The notes under the pieces: model-generated
Database searches by the model: none
Told to the model about the DNA's origin: nothing
What the model saw: the letters and a program-made list of their open reading frames with translations, nothing else
Part shown: one piece after another, positions 36,311 through 45,854 of the stretch
Layout: each line of letters begins with the position of its first letter
How positions within the stretch are numbered: the first letter of the stretch is position 1
NCBI GenBank assembly: GCA_902525575.1
Contig: CABZHU010000007.1
Span: 1 to 46,443 of the forward strand
Length of the DNA: 46,443 bases
Direction: 5' to 3'
From: an uncultured Pelagibacteraceae bacterium
GTDB lineage: Bacteria > Pseudomonadota > Alphaproteobacteria > Pelagibacterales > AG-422-B15
Program-made: the position numbers and the translations under genes

Positions 36311-38904
36311 TGAAATTTAAAAAAATTAAAATCTTAGGCTTTAAATCTTTTGTTGACCCAACTGAATTAAATATTGAACAGGGTCTTACTGGGATTGTAG
36401 GCCCCAATGGATGTGGTAAATCTAATGTAGTTGAATCGTTAAGATGGTGTATGGGAGAAACATCAGCAAAAAGTATGAGGGGCTCTGGAATGGAAGATGT
36501 GATTTTTTCAGGTACTGCAGATAGACCATCAAGAAATAATGCTGAAGTCACAATTTATTTAGATAATGAAGATAGAAAGGCGCCATCAGAATTTAATGAT
36601 CAAACAGAAATTCAAGTAAAAAGAAAAATTGAGGTAGAAAGAGGTTCTGATTACAAAATTAACGGCAAAGATGTTAGAGCAAGAGACGTGCAGAGACTGT
36701 TTGCAGACCTTTCTACCGGAGCTCACTCACCTTCTCTTATTAGCCAAGGACGAGTTGGGGCTCTAATAAATGCGAAACCAATAGACAGAAGGTCAGTATT
36801 GGAAGAAGCGGCTGGGATTTCTGGCCTTCACTCAAGAAGACATGAGGCAGAACTAAAACTCAAAGGTGCTGAAAATAATCTCCAGCGAGTAAAAGACTTG
36901 ATGAAACAACTGAATACTCAAATAAACAATCTGAAAAAACAAGCAGAACAAGCTGAAACTTACCGATCCATCTCCTCTGAAATCAGTAAATTAGAGGGCA
37001 TAGTGCTTTTTTTAAAATGGACGTCATTAAAGGAGTCTTTCGAAAAGTCTGATGAGGATTTGAAAACAAGTGAGTCAGAAATTCAAAAATTTACTCTAGA
37101 GGTTACCCAAGCAACTAACGAGCAACTAAAATCTAATGAGAAGATAAAGCCTCTAAGAGAAAAAGAGATTGAAGCCGCTGCTAAGCTTAATCGAATTAAT
37201 CTTGAGAGAGACACTCTAGATCAAGAAGAGGAAAGAATAAAAGATGAAAAGAAAAACCTCGAAAATTCGATACAACAAATAATTAGTGACAATGAACGAG
37301 AGCAATTTCAACTTGAGGATGCGATCAAAGATCTTGAGGCATTAAAATCCAGAAGGGATATAGAAGATAATGGTCAAAATACCCATGAAATAAGCAACGA
37401 AACAATAGACCAGCTAAAAGTAGAAAAAGAAAAATTAGAAGCAAAAATTCTAGATCTCGATCAAGAGATAGAGCAGTACAATCAAATAAAAAATTCTAAA
37501 AGAGATGAATGGCAAGGTACACTCATAACTTCAGAAAACTTAAAATCACGAGAGTCAACTCTTAAAGAGGTTGAAGGCTATGATGATCCACATAATTGGA
37601 CATCTAAGTTTAAGAAGAAATTTTACTTCCACTTAAAAGAGATAACCGAAAAGGTAATAAGCGCAAATCAGGTATCTCAAGAAGCAAGAAATATCTACGA
37701 TAGGTCAAGTAATGAAGCTAAAAAAGCTGCAACTTTGTCATTGGAACTGAGAGAACAACTTAGACAAAAAGATGTTGAACAAAAGCAAAGTGATTGGACC
37801 TACGAATATCAAAGATTAAGTAAAACAATTAGATCGTCCAAAGAGCAGATAGAAAAATTAGCATCAAGAAAAACAAAATCCGAAGAAGAATTGAAAAAAA
37901 TTTCAAATAGACCTGAAGAAATTGCTCAACGAAGAGGGCAATTGATTGAAACAAAAGGGTTTGCAGAAACAGAAAGGCAGTTTGCTGCCGACAGACTTGC
38001 TGAGGCAGATAATGAGCTCAAAAAAATTGAGGCCAAACTTCGAAAAGCACAAAATGATCTAGCTAATATTAGAGAGTCAAAAGGAAGAACAGAGGCCACA
38101 AAAGAATTAGCAGAATCCAGATTGAAAGAGCTAGAAGATGAGTCAAAAGAAAAGTTTAATTGTGTACCGCATGACATCGTAAGTGTTTTAAATATTGCAG
38201 AGGATCTAGATACGATGAAAACAAATGCAGATAGAACTGAAATGAGATTAGACAGATTAAAGCAACAACGTGAAACAATGGGTGCCGTAAATTTAAGAGC
38301 TGATTTAGAAACAAAAGAAATCGATGATGAATTAGAGAACATGACAAAAGAAAAAGAAGATCTCGAAAGTGCAATTAAAAAAATGAGAATCTCAATTGAG
38401 GATTTAAATAAAGAAGGTAGAACAAGGTTATTGAAAGCTTTTGATACTGTAAATAGTCACTTTAAAGATGTATTCGTAAAATTATTCAATGGAGGTAAGG
38501 CTCATCTTGAGCTTATTGACTCGGATGATCCGTTAGAAGCTGGATTAGAAATGATGGTCAGTCCGCCAGGTAAAAAATTGCAATCGATGTCTCTACTTTC
38601 AGGCGGAGAGCAAGCTCTTACTGCACTATCATTAATATTTGCAGTTTTTCTTACCAACCCATCACCTATATGTGTACTTGATGAGGTCGATGCTCCACTG
38701 GATGACGCTAACGTAGAAAGATTTTGTGGCCTGTTAGACAGCATAACAGACAAGACCAATACTAAGTTTTTAATAATAACACACCATGCCCTGACCATGT
38801 CTAGAATGGACAGACTATTTGGAGTTACGATGGCTGAGCGCGGAGTTAGTCAAATAGTTTCCGTAGATCTTAAGAAAGCTGAGGAAATTGGGGCTGTTGC
38901 TTAA
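36310..38904 (+). CDS. smc: chromosome condensation protein Smc, short form
   Basis: An 864-residue structural maintenance of chromosomes ATPase. N-terminal head: KKIKILGFKSF, Walker A GPNGCGKS at 31-38, SLISQGRVGALINAKP (Q-loop region) and RRSVLEEAAGISGL. Coiled-coil arms fill roughly 165-650. C-terminal head: VNLRADLE, signature LLSGGEQAL near 762, Walker B CVLDEVDAPLDD near 790 and the H-loop THHALTM. Family members usually have about 1150 residues with a globular hinge in the middle; here the centre (around 410-450) has no recognisable hinge motif and is only a short EVEGYDDPHNW stretch. Both heads are complete, so it is not a simple truncation. It runs straight into the F0 genes. Confidence 0.93.
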   Translation: MKFKKIKILGFKSFVDPTELNIEQGLTGIVGPNGCGKSNVVESLRWCMGETSAKSMRGSGMEDVIFSGTADRPSRNNAEVTIYLDNEDRKAPSEFNDQTEIQVKRKIEVERGSDYKINGKDVRARDVQRLFADLSTGAHSPSLISQGRVGALINAKPIDRRSVLEEAAGISGLHSRRHEAELKLKGAENNLQRVKDLMKQLNTQINNLKKQAEQAETYRSISSEISKLEGIVLFLKWTSLKESFEKSDEDLKTSESEIQKFTLEVTQATNEQLKSNEKIKPLREKEIEAAAKLNRINLERDTLDQEEERIKDEKKNLENSIQQIISDNEREQFQLEDAIKDLEALKSRRDIEDNGQNTHEISNETIDQLKVEKEKLEAKILDLDQEIEQYNQIKNSKRDEWQGTLITSENLKSRESTLKEVEGYDDPHNWTSKFKKKFYFHLKEITEKVISANQVSQEARNIYDRSSNEAKKAATLSLELREQLRQKDVEQKQSDWTYEYQRLSKTIRSSKEQIEKLASRKTKSEEELKKISNRPEEIAQRRGQLIETKGFAETERQFAADRLAEADNELKKIEAKLRKAQNDLANIRESKGRTEATKELAESRLKELEDESKEKFNCVPHDIVSVLNIAEDLDTMKTNADRTEMRLDRLKQQRETMGAVNLRADLETKEIDDELENMTKEKEDLESAIKKMRISIEDLNKEGRTRLLKAFDTVNSHFKDVFVKLFNGGKAHLELIDSDDPLEAGLEMMVSPPGKKLQSMSLLSGGEQALTALSLIFAVFLTNPSPICVLDEVDAPLDDANVERFCGLLDSITDKTNTKFLIITHHALTMSRMDRLFGVTMAERGVSQIVSVDLKKAEEIGAVA

Positions 38905-39186
38905 ATGTCATCTGATCAGAATGACATTCGTAACCTGCAAGAAAAAATTCAAGCAGCTAAAAAGTCATCCTCACCAGACGCTCCAAATACTCCTAAACCC
39001 ATAGGAAAAATCATGAAAGTGGTGGTAGAAATTGTCGCAGCAATGGCCGTTGGCCTTGGCATAGGGATCTTGGCAGACAATTATTTTGAGACGCGACCCT
39101 TATTTATAATTATCTTCTTCTTGTTGGGCAGCGCAGCGGGAATTCTTAATGTTTTTAGGGTTGCAAAAAGCCTTCAAAATAACTAA
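38905..39186 (+). CDS. atpI: ATP synthase-associated protein AtpI (AtpZ/AtpI family)
   Basis: A 93-residue membrane protein with two hydrophobic segments (VVVEIVAAMAVGLGIGILAD and LFIIIFFLLGSAAGILNVF) after a polar N-terminal 40 residues. Its place directly before atpB and its AtpZ/AtpI-like sequence identify it as the assembly factor that promotes c-ring formation and may carry Mg2+. The start codon follows the smc stop without a gap. Confidence 0.85.
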   Translation: MSSDQNDIRNLQEKIQAAKKSSSPDAPNTPKPIGKIMKVVVEIVAAMAVGLGIGILADNYFETRPLFIIIFFLLGSAAGILNVFRVAKSLQNN

Positions 39187-39197
39187 AAAATAATTTA

Positions 39198-39938
39198 ATG
39201 GCTGCAGATAATCCAATAGATCCAATACATCAGTTTGAAATCTCTAAAATTGCTGAGATGCAAATAGCAGGCATAGATATTTCATTTACCAATTCATCTC
39301 TATTCATGGTCTTCGCGATAGCAGCTACGATGACTCTTTTTATATTAGGCTTAACAAAAAGGTCCATCATTCCAAATAGAATGCAAATGCTATCCGAGTT
39401 ATCATACAACTTTATTGCCAACATGTTGCGTGATCAGGTCGGAGATCAAGGGAGAGCTTATTTCCCATTTATTTTTTCTTTGTTCATGTTTATTTTCTTT
39501 TGTAATTTTATAGGCCTTATTCCTTATACATTTACAGTAACAAGTCATCTTATTGTTACCTTTGCATTTGCTGGTTTAATTTTTCTAGCTGTAACCATAA
39601 TTGGTTTCATTAAGAACGGCCTTGGTTATCTTAGAATATTCTATCCATCAGGTATTCCAATATTTCTAGCACCTTTAATTGTTCCAATAGAAATCATATC
39701 TTATTTATCTAAGCCAATCAGTTTATCCGTAAGATTGTGCGCAAACATGCTTGCGGGTCACAGTATATTAAAAATCTTTGCAGGATTTATCGTGATGCTT
39801 GGTTTTCTTGGCTTTGCACCATTAATTTTTCTTGTAGTTTTATATGCACTTGAAACATTAATTGCAGCTCTTCAAGCATACATATTTACTATTTTAACTT
39901 GTATCTATTTAAATGATGCCCTTCATCCGGATCATTAA
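39198..39938 (+). CDS. atpB: F0F1 ATP synthase subunit a
   Basis: Subunit a forms the two proton half-channels against the c-ring. 246 residues with five to six membrane helices. The indispensable arginine is R179 in LSVRLCANMLAGH. HQFEISKI near the N-terminus and LIAALQAYIFTILTCIYLNDA at the C-terminus (with the conserved Gln) are family features. It precedes atpE by 30 bases. The alpha/beta/gamma/delta/epsilon F1 genes are not in the window, as expected for alphaproteobacteria where F0 and F1 operons are split. Confidence 0.96.
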   Translation: MAADNPIDPIHQFEISKIAEMQIAGIDISFTNSSLFMVFAIAATMTLFILGLTKRSIIPNRMQMLSELSYNFIANMLRDQVGDQGRAYFPFIFSLFMFIFFCNFIGLIPYTFTVTSHLIVTFAFAGLIFLAVTIIGFIKNGLGYLRIFYPSGIPIFLAPLIVPIEIISYLSKPISLSVRLCANMLAGHSILKIFAGFIVMLGFLGFAPLIFLVVLYALETLIAALQAYIFTILTCIYLNDALHPDH

Positions 39939-40193
<255 letters not shown>

Positions 40194-40199
40194 AACATA

Positions 40200-40748
40200 A
40201 TGAAATTTTTTCTTAAAATTTTTATTTTTGTTTTTCCCTTATCTGAAGCTTATGCTGAAGGTCAGAAATCTGCTGGCCTTCCGCAAATGGATATTTCAAC
40301 TTTTCCATCACAATTATTCTGGCTGATAATTACTTTTACAGCTTTGTATTTATTTATGTGGAAATTTGTGATTCCAAGGCTGAGCACGACAATAGAAGAA
40401 AGAAAAGATAAAATTTCTAATGATATTAACGATGCTGAAAATCTTAATTCTGAAGCAAGTAAAATTTTAGAAAATTATGATGATAAAATGAATTCTGCAT
40501 CTCTTGAGTCAAATGAAATAGTCTCAAGTTCAAAAGCCGCTATGAATGCATACTTAGATAAATTAAAAAAAGATAATGAAATCAAGATTAATGCAATGAT
40601 TACAGAGTCTGAAAGGAAAATTCATCAACAAAAACAACAGTCTGAACAGGAAATTAAAAAAGCTACTATAGACACTATTAAATCTATCGTTTCTAAGTAT
40701 GTTGAGACTGTTCCTAGTGATGATGAAATCTCAAAAAAGCTTAATTGA
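40200..40748 (+). CDS. F0F1 ATP synthase subunit b' (divergent b)
   Basis: A 182-residue peripheral-stalk subunit. After a signal-like N-terminus (FLKIFIFVFPLSEAYAEG) come LPQMDISTFPSQLFWLIITF, the membrane anchor, and a long charged alpha-helical coiled coil. Its sequence class (QMDxSTFxSQLFWL) is that of subunit b' of photosynthetic and alphaproteobacterial enzymes, which pairs with b as a heterodimer. It lies between the c and b genes, as expected. Confidence 0.93.
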   Translation: MKFFLKIFIFVFPLSEAYAEGQKSAGLPQMDISTFPSQLFWLIITFTALYLFMWKFVIPRLSTTIEERKDKISNDINDAENLNSEASKILENYDDKMNSASLESNEIVSSSKAAMNAYLDKLKKDNEIKINAMITESERKIHQQKQQSEQEIKKATIDTIKSIVSKYVETVPSDDEISKKLN

Positions 40749-40766
40749 TATGGAAATTTATAACTA

Positions 40767-41261
40767 ATGTCATATGTATTATCAGATCCTTCGTTTTGGG
40801 TGTTTGTAGCGTTTCTAATTTTTATAGCACTCGCACTTTTCATAAAAGCGCCGTCGATGATAGCAAAGCTTCTTGATGGTGAAATTGAAAATATTAAATC
40901 TGAATTAGATAATGCAAGAAAACTAAAGGAAGAAGCGAATTCTCTCGTTGCTGAATATGAAAGAAAAGTTCAGTCAGCAGATGAAGAAGCAAACAACATC
41001 ATTAATCAGGCTAAAGAAATTGCCAAGAATCATGAGGAAGCCTCTAAAGCTAAAGCTGAAGAATTTATCAAAAGGGCTGAGCAGCAAGCAATCGATAAAA
41101 TATCAAGAGCAGAAAAAGTAGCGATTTCTAAAGTAAATGAGGAGATAGTAGCGAATTCGGTCAATATTGCTGAAAAAATTATCATTGAAAATATTAATGA
41201 ACAAAGCTCAAAAAAATTAGTTGAGCAATCAATAAGCCAGATAAATAAACTCAAGACATAA
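40767..41261 (+). CDS. atpF: F0F1 ATP synthase subunit b
   Basis: A 164-residue stalk subunit: N-terminal membrane helix (FWVFVAFLIFIALALFI) followed by a charged coiled coil with heptad repeats to the C-terminus (DGEIENIKSELDNARKLKEEA). It forms the peripheral stalk with b'. It ends the F0 operon; the 42 bases before thrB carry a TATAAA box and no clear terminator. Confidence 0.94.
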   Translation: MSYVLSDPSFWVFVAFLIFIALALFIKAPSMIAKLLDGEIENIKSELDNARKLKEEANSLVAEYERKVQSADEEANNIINQAKEIAKNHEEASKAKAEEFIKRAEQQAIDKISRAEKVAISKVNEEIVANSVNIAEKIIIENINEQSSKKLVEQSISQINKLKT

Positions 41262-41289
41262 ATCATTACTTAATTAACTTATTCTGGGC

Positions 41290-41295
41290 TATAAA
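41290..41295 (+). promoter_or_regulatory. candidate -10 box of thrB (GGGCTATAAA)
   Basis: TATAAA ends eight bases before the thrB ATG at 41304, within GGGCTATA, the same element and spacing as before the dsbA-like gene. This predicts an independent, leaderless thrB-rnhA transcript. No good -35 is seen. Confidence 0.4.
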
Positions 41296-41303
41296 TATAG
41301 TTA

Positions 41304-42266
41304 ATGGCTGTATATACAAAAATATCAATTGATGAACTCAATGTTTTTTTGAGTAAATATAACATTGATAATATAACTGAGTTTAGTGGCATCAAAGGTG
41401 GAACCTCAAATTCAAACTACTTACTCACCGCAGATAATAAAAAATTTATCCTGACTATTTTTGAAGAAAGAACAAATCAAGAGAATCTTCCATTTTATTT
41501 TGATTTAATGAATCATCTCAATGCCCATGATATCAAATGTCCTGAGGTCATTAAGGATAAGCAGGGTAATTTCTCAAATTCTATTAAACAAAAGCATGCT
41601 GTTATCACTACATTTCTAACAGGTAGTTCTTTAGAGAAAATAAAACCTATTCATTGTTCTAATCTAGGCCTAGCCATCGCCAAAATGCATAATGCCTCTG
41701 AAAAACTTAATATAAAAAGAGAAAATGAGCTAGGGTTCGATAAGCTTGATATTATTATTGAAAAGTTAAAGACTTATAAAAAGCATATTGACTATGAAAA
41801 ACTTAAATTCATAGAAGATGAATTCGTATTTTTATCAAGAGAAATAAATAAAGACTTACCATCAGGTATAATTCATGCAGACTTATTTCCTGATAATATT
41901 TTTTTTGAAGAAAATAGTCTAACAGGTATCATTGACTTTTATTTTTCCTGTAATGATTTTTATGCATATGAGATTGCGATTTGTCTCAACGCCTGGTGCT
42001 TTGAGGATAGTAATAATGAATTTAATCCTACCAAAGCTAAATACCTATTAGGAAGTTATAATCAAGAACGAAAATTCTCTAGTGAGGAAGTTGAAGCTCT
42101 ACCTCTGCTAGCAAGAGCGTCTGCATTAAGATATTTACTAACAAGACTTCTTGATTTTTATTCTCATGAAGACAGTGATTTAATTTTAAAAAAAGATCCT
42201 AATGAGTATATTTCTAAATTGAAATTTCATCAGTCGGTTAGAAAAGCCAGCGAATATGGACTCTGA
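41304..42266 (+). CDS. thrB: homoserine kinase (aminoglycoside-phosphotransferase type)
   Basis: Phosphorylates homoserine in threonine synthesis. The 320-residue protein is of the APH/choline-kinase-like fold used by alphaproteobacteria and pseudomonads, not the GHMP type of E. coli. It has FSGIKGGTSNSNYLL near the N-terminus, the catalytic H191-A-D193-L-F-P-D197-N198 loop, and IIDFYFSC (metal-binding Asp). Its 3' end overlaps rnhA by 11 bases, a conserved alphaproteobacterial pair. thrC, its pathway partner, lies 1.5 kb away on the other strand. Confidence 0.92.
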   Translation: MAVYTKISIDELNVFLSKYNIDNITEFSGIKGGTSNSNYLLTADNKKFILTIFEERTNQENLPFYFDLMNHLNAHDIKCPEVIKDKQGNFSNSIKQKHAVITTFLTGSSLEKIKPIHCSNLGLAIAKMHNASEKLNIKRENELGFDKLDIIIEKLKTYKKHIDYEKLKFIEDEFVFLSREINKDLPSGIIHADLFPDNIFFEENSLTGIIDFYFSCNDFYAYEIAICLNAWCFEDSNNEFNPTKAKYLLGSYNQERKFSSEEVEALPLLARASALRYLLTRLLDFYSHEDSDLILKKDPNEYISKLKFHQSVRKASEYGL

Positions 42267-42690
42267 TATATTAAATATATACACAGATGGAGCTTGCTCT
42301 GGAAATCCCGGACGAGGTGGTTGGGGGGTTTATATTGAAAAAGGTATTGAGAAAATTGAGTTAAATGGATCTGATGAAGACACGACCAATAATAGAATGG
42401 AATTAGTAGCTGTTATTCAAGCTCTTCGGTACGTTGAACAGAATTCAAAAATAAAACTTTTTACAGATTCAAAATACGTAATGCAAGGTATCCAAGAATG
42501 GATATTAAAATGGAAAACAAATGATTGGAAAACTGCAAACAAAAAAGATGTCAAAAATAAAGACCTTTGGATGGATCTTGATGAACTTGTTGAGCTACAT
42601 AATATCGACTGGGTTTGGGTCAAGGGTCATTCTGGTGACTTTGGAAATGAAATCGCGGATAAATTAGCTACTTCCGCAATTTCAAATTAG
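42256..42690 (+). CDS. rnhA: ribonuclease HI
   Basis: RNase HI degrades RNA in RNA:DNA hybrids. 144 residues with the complete catalytic set: D11 (IYTDGACSGNPG), E49 (RMELVAVI), D71 (FTDSKYV), H125 (VKGHSGDFGN) and D135 (EIADKLA). The basic handle region (WKTNDWKTANKKDVKNKDLW) is present. With rnhB the window carries both RNase H types. Its stop overlaps that of the convergent peroxiredoxin gene by four bases. Confidence 0.96.
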   Translation: MDSDILNIYTDGACSGNPGRGGWGVYIEKGIEKIELNGSDEDTTNNRMELVAVIQALRYVEQNSKIKLFTDSKYVMQGIQEWILKWKTNDWKTANKKDVKNKDLWMDLDELVELHNIDWVWVKGHSGDFGNEIADKLATSAISN

Positions 42691-43172
42691 ATATTTTCAA
42701 GCATATTATCTGCACTACTAACGCTTACTTGTCCATCTTCGTCTTCAACAAAAAATTTCTCTACCGTGCCATCATTGATTAATATCGAGCATCTTTGAGT
42801 TTTTGTTGATGTGCCAAAACTATCAGGAAAATCAGTTCCAATGGATTTTGAAAATTTTGCCTTGCTGTCTGATAAAAATAGAATCTTTCCAATAGAGCCT
42901 GACATTTCTTCCCATGCGGACAATGTGAATATATCGTTTGTAGCAAAGCAAATGACTTCATCGATTCCTCTAGATTTCATTTCATCAGCCTTATCTATGA
43001 ATCCAGGCAAATGATTCCTGGAACAAGTCGGTGTGAAAGCACCGGGAACACCAAACATTACTACTTTCTTGTCTTTACAATAGTCTAACACAGAAAGAGG
43101 TTGTGGGCCTTTTTCACTATCCATTTTTACAAGCTTTATATCTGGAATTTTGTTTCCTATAAGATTTACCAT
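42687..43172 (-). CDS. peroxiredoxin, Prx5/AhpE-like (atypical thiol peroxidase)
   Basis: A 161-residue thioredoxin-fold peroxidase that reduces hydrogen and alkyl peroxides. The peroxidatic cysteine is C50 in GVPGAFTPTCS, with the supporting Pro/Thr and an Arg in the KTQRCSILIN segment. A further cysteine lies in that same segment, so a resolving role is possible. This sequence type (CSxxHLPGFI after the active site) belongs to the Prx5 group. Cytoplasmic; no signal peptide. It precedes rnhA convergently and follows a GNAT gene by nine bases. Confidence 0.9.
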   Translation of the reverse strand: MVNLIGNKIPDIKLVKMDSEKGPQPLSVLDYCKDKKVVMFGVPGAFTPTCSRNHLPGFIDKADEMKSRGIDEVICFATNDIFTLSAWEEMSGSIGKILFLSDSKAKFSKSIGTDFPDSFGTSTKTQRCSILINDGTVEKFFVEDEDGQVSVSSADNMLENI

Positions 43173-43181
43173 AGGCGCATA

Positions 43182-43766
43182 CTATAAACTTTCATTTTTA
43201 ATACAAGACAAAAGAAGGTGATCTTCCCAATTGCCGTTTATCTTCAAATACTTTCTTACGAGTCCTTCAATAGCAAAGCCATTATTTTTAAGTGTTCTAA
43301 GAGATCGCTTATTGACTGGCAAACATGCAGCCTCTAACCGATGAAGATCTAATTCATCAAATATGAACTTTTTAATTAAATTTATTGCTTCACTCATCAG
43401 ACCTTGACCCATTTTTTCTTCACAAATCCAATATCCTATTGAACATGACTGCACAACGCTTCTTTGAACATTGTTGATATTTATTTCACCTATTAAATTG
43501 TTAGTTTTGCTTTCAAAAATTAAAAAAGAGTAAGCACTGTCATCTAAAGCTAGCTTCTCGAAAAATCTAACTCTTTTTACAAATGAACTTCTTTCAAGTT
43601 CTGATGGCGACCAAAGAGGCTCCCACGGTTTGAGATAAAATTTATTTTTTTCTTTTAATGATGACCAAGCTTTCCAATCCTTATACTCGGGAGGTCTTAA
43701 AAAAACATTTTCACCTTTTAGCTCAAATTCAATTCTCTTTGGGTAATATGTAGTTAAAAAGGACAT
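43182..43766 (-). CDS. GNAT acetyltransferase, RimJ/RimL-like
   Basis: A 194-residue GNAT protein of the ribosomal-protein N-acetyltransferase type. Landmarks: VFLRPPEYKDWKAWSSL near the N-terminus, the acetyl-CoA loop SIGYWICEEKMGQGLMSEA and RLEAACLPVNKRSLRTLKNNGF, a typical RimJ block, then EGLVRKYLKINGNWEDHLLL. Substrate could be bS/uS5 protein N-termini or another amine; this is not determined. It starts at the base next to the thrC stop, an order common in alphaproteobacteria (thrC followed by GNAT). Confidence 0.85.
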   Translation of the reverse strand: MSFLTTYYPKRIEFELKGENVFLRPPEYKDWKAWSSLKEKNKFYLKPWEPLWSPSELERSSFVKRVRFFEKLALDDSAYSFLIFESKTNNLIGEININNVQRSVVQSCSIGYWICEEKMGQGLMSEAINLIKKFIFDELDLHRLEAACLPVNKRSLRTLKNNGFAIEGLVRKYLKINGNWEDHLLLSCIKNESL

Positions 43767-45152
43767 TTAATTTTTATTCTCTAAAATAAATTTTTTCACT
43801 TCATCCGCATTGTTTTGGACAGAGTGAATTTTTTCATCTTTACTAAATAAATCCTTGTAATTACTTAATAAATACAGGTTTTTTCCAACAGCCATTTCAA
43901 CTGTCTCTGAAAACTTAACAGGATGTGCAGTTGATAATGTGAAATTCATGCGATCACTATCATTTGTCTTTCTTGAGGCATTTATGCCGATAGCAGTATG
44001 AGGATCAATGAGGTATGAATGAATTTCAAGAACATTTGATATTATTTTGTTAACATCTTCTTGATGTGTGCTTTCAGATGCAAAGATATTTGAAATAATA
44101 TTCAAGTCCTGTTGCTCTACTGTTAGTTTTCCCTTTTCTTCAAATAAATGCATTGCTGATGCTGTTTTTTCATTTGACTGACTCATGATGTCAAACAAAA
44201 GTCTTTCAAAGTTACTTGCTATTTGTATATCCATACTCGGGCTTGTAGTTTTTTTTACACTTTCTGTCTCGTAGACTCCTGTATTTATAAATCTGTGTAA
44301 GATATCATTTTCATTTGTAGCAATGATTAACTTGTTTATTGGTAGGCCCATCTTGTAGGACACATAACCTGCATAAATATCACCAAAATTACCTGTTGGA
44401 ACCGAGAAATTAACTGTTGGTCTGGATGCATCAAAATAATTTATATATGTATAATAATAGTATACGCATTGAATTAATATTCGTGCCCAGTTAATCGAAT
44501 TGACAGCAGATATGTTATTTTGGGAACTGTACTCAGTATCCTTGAGAATATCTTTTACTATTTTTTGACAGTCATCAAATGTTCCGTCAATTTCACACAA
44601 AAAGATATTGCTTTCTGTAACTGTTGACATTTGACGTCTTTGAAAATCTGAAATTCTCTTACTAGGATATAAACAAAAAATACTTATGTTCTTACTTTGC
44701 TTTACGGCATTAATTGCTGCAGATCCAGTATCGCCAGAAGTGGCAACAATCAAATTTATTTTCTTCTTTTCTTTTTCTAAAAAATGATCAAATAAAGGAA
44801 TAAGTAATTGCATTGCAAAATCTTTGAATGCAAGTGTAGGACCATTAAATAATTCAACTATAATTTCGTTATCACTCAATTCTTTAAATGATACAAGATT
44901 TTCTGATGAGAACTGCTTTGAATAGGAAATATTAATAATGTTTTCCAGTTCAGTTATAGAAATAAAATCCTTTACAAATGGATAAAGGATTAATTTTGTA
45001 AGATCTTTATAGCTAATATTCTTATCTACTTTATGGACATCTATTTGAGGCCAATTCATTGGCACATAAAGCCCACCATCCTCGGCTAAACCAGCAAAAA
45101 GAACTTTCTTGAACGTCTCCTCATTAGTTCCTCTTGTACTTCTATACTTCAT
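43767..45152 (-). CDS. thrC: threonine synthase
   Basis: Converts O-phosphohomoserine to threonine with PLP. 461 residues, the long (yeast/E. coli-type) form. The N-terminal MKYRSTRG block matches the family, the PLP lysine is K110 in TLAFKDFAMQLL, and the phosphate-binding loop is ATSGDTGSAAINA. NSINWARILIQ and SVPTGNFGD follow in order. Its start overlaps the end of surf1 by 11 bases, and thrB is on the opposite strand nearby. Confidence 0.96.
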   Translation of the reverse strand: MKYRSTRGTNEETFKKVLFAGLAEDGGLYVPMNWPQIDVHKVDKNISYKDLTKLILYPFVKDFISITELENIINISYSKQFSSENLVSFKELSDNEIIVELFNGPTLAFKDFAMQLLIPLFDHFLEKEKKKINLIVATSGDTGSAAINAVKQSKNISIFCLYPSKRISDFQRRQMSTVTESNIFLCEIDGTFDDCQKIVKDILKDTEYSSQNNISAVNSINWARILIQCVYYYYTYINYFDASRPTVNFSVPTGNFGDIYAGYVSYKMGLPINKLIIATNENDILHRFINTGVYETESVKKTTSPSMDIQIASNFERLLFDIMSQSNEKTASAMHLFEEKGKLTVEQQDLNIISNIFASESTHQEDVNKIISNVLEIHSYLIDPHTAIGINASRKTNDSDRMNFTLSTAHPVKFSETVEMAVGKNLYLLSNYKDLFSKDEKIHSVQNNADEVKKFILENKN

Positions 45153-45840
45153 TTTTAGTATTTCCTTGCCTTATATAATAGATATACATGATCAATATAA
45201 CAATTGATAGCAAGAACCATGTAACTGCATATTGCAAGTGATTATTTGTTATGTTTGAAGGCTCAAATTCAATTAAAAGATTCTCAAATTTATTTTGATC
45301 GGTAATTTTAAGAATGTATGGACTTGACTTAATTTTATGAAAATTATCCATCTCATCAGTATTTAGAAGGTACCATATACTTGCTGAATATTCATTCTCA
45401 GGAATCAAAGGTTTTCTTTCTTTAGAATATATCAAGGCTCCATTGACAATAAACTCCTTGTTTGAATCTAAAAAATTAAGATTAAATTTTTCTTTTAAAT
45501 CATAAGGGATCCATCCCAAGATCACATAAACATGTTTTGTATCTTGAGTTTTTAGAGGCAACACAATTTCAAATCCAGACATACCGCTTAAATTTGATTT
45601 AAAGAAATACATAAGTTTTTCTTTTACAAAAGAACCTTTTAGCTCTACTTGCATATATTCAAATTCTTTATCTATACCGCCTTCAAAAGGAAATTTATCC
45701 AGCTTGAGCGCATAATTCTTTTCAACTGAATTAATAATATTCATCTTCCACTCTAATCTTTGAGTTTGCCAATAACCAAGCAATAAAAGAAAACAAATTG
45801 TAACAATAAAAATAAAATGAAAAGAGAAATTTTTAATCAA
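45142..45840 (-). CDS. SURF1-family cytochrome c oxidase assembly protein
   Basis: SURF1 helps insert haem into cytochrome oxidase subunit I. The open frame reaches 45927, but its first 24 codons lie inside coxC; a TTG at 45840 gives a 232-residue protein beginning MIKNFSFHFIF, with the first membrane helix right after. Family marks: LLGYWQTQRLEWK near residues 18-30, VILGWIPYD in the middle, and the second helix (HLQYAVTWFLLSIVILIMYIYY) near the C-terminus. The TTG start is inferred, as no ATG fits. Located between coxC and thrC. Confidence 0.87.
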   Translation of the reverse strand: MIKNFSFHFIFIVTICFLLLLGYWQTQRLEWKMNIINSVEKNYALKLDKFPFEGGIDKEFEYMQVELKGSFVKEKLMYFFKSNLSGMSGFEIVLPLKTQDTKHVYVILGWIPYDLKEKFNLNFLDSNKEFIVNGALIYSKERKPLIPENEYSASIWYLLNTDEMDNFHKIKSSPYILKITDQNKFENLLIEFEPSNITNNHLQYAVTWFLLSIVILIMYIYYIRQGNTKNEV

Positions 45841-45854
45841 TAGATAGATTAAGT

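Noticed and set aside
37926-38342. 138-residue ORF antisense to smc, rich in Ser, Phe and Leu
   Set aside because: Composition is the mirror of the Glu/Lys-rich coiled coil of smc; no independent signal.
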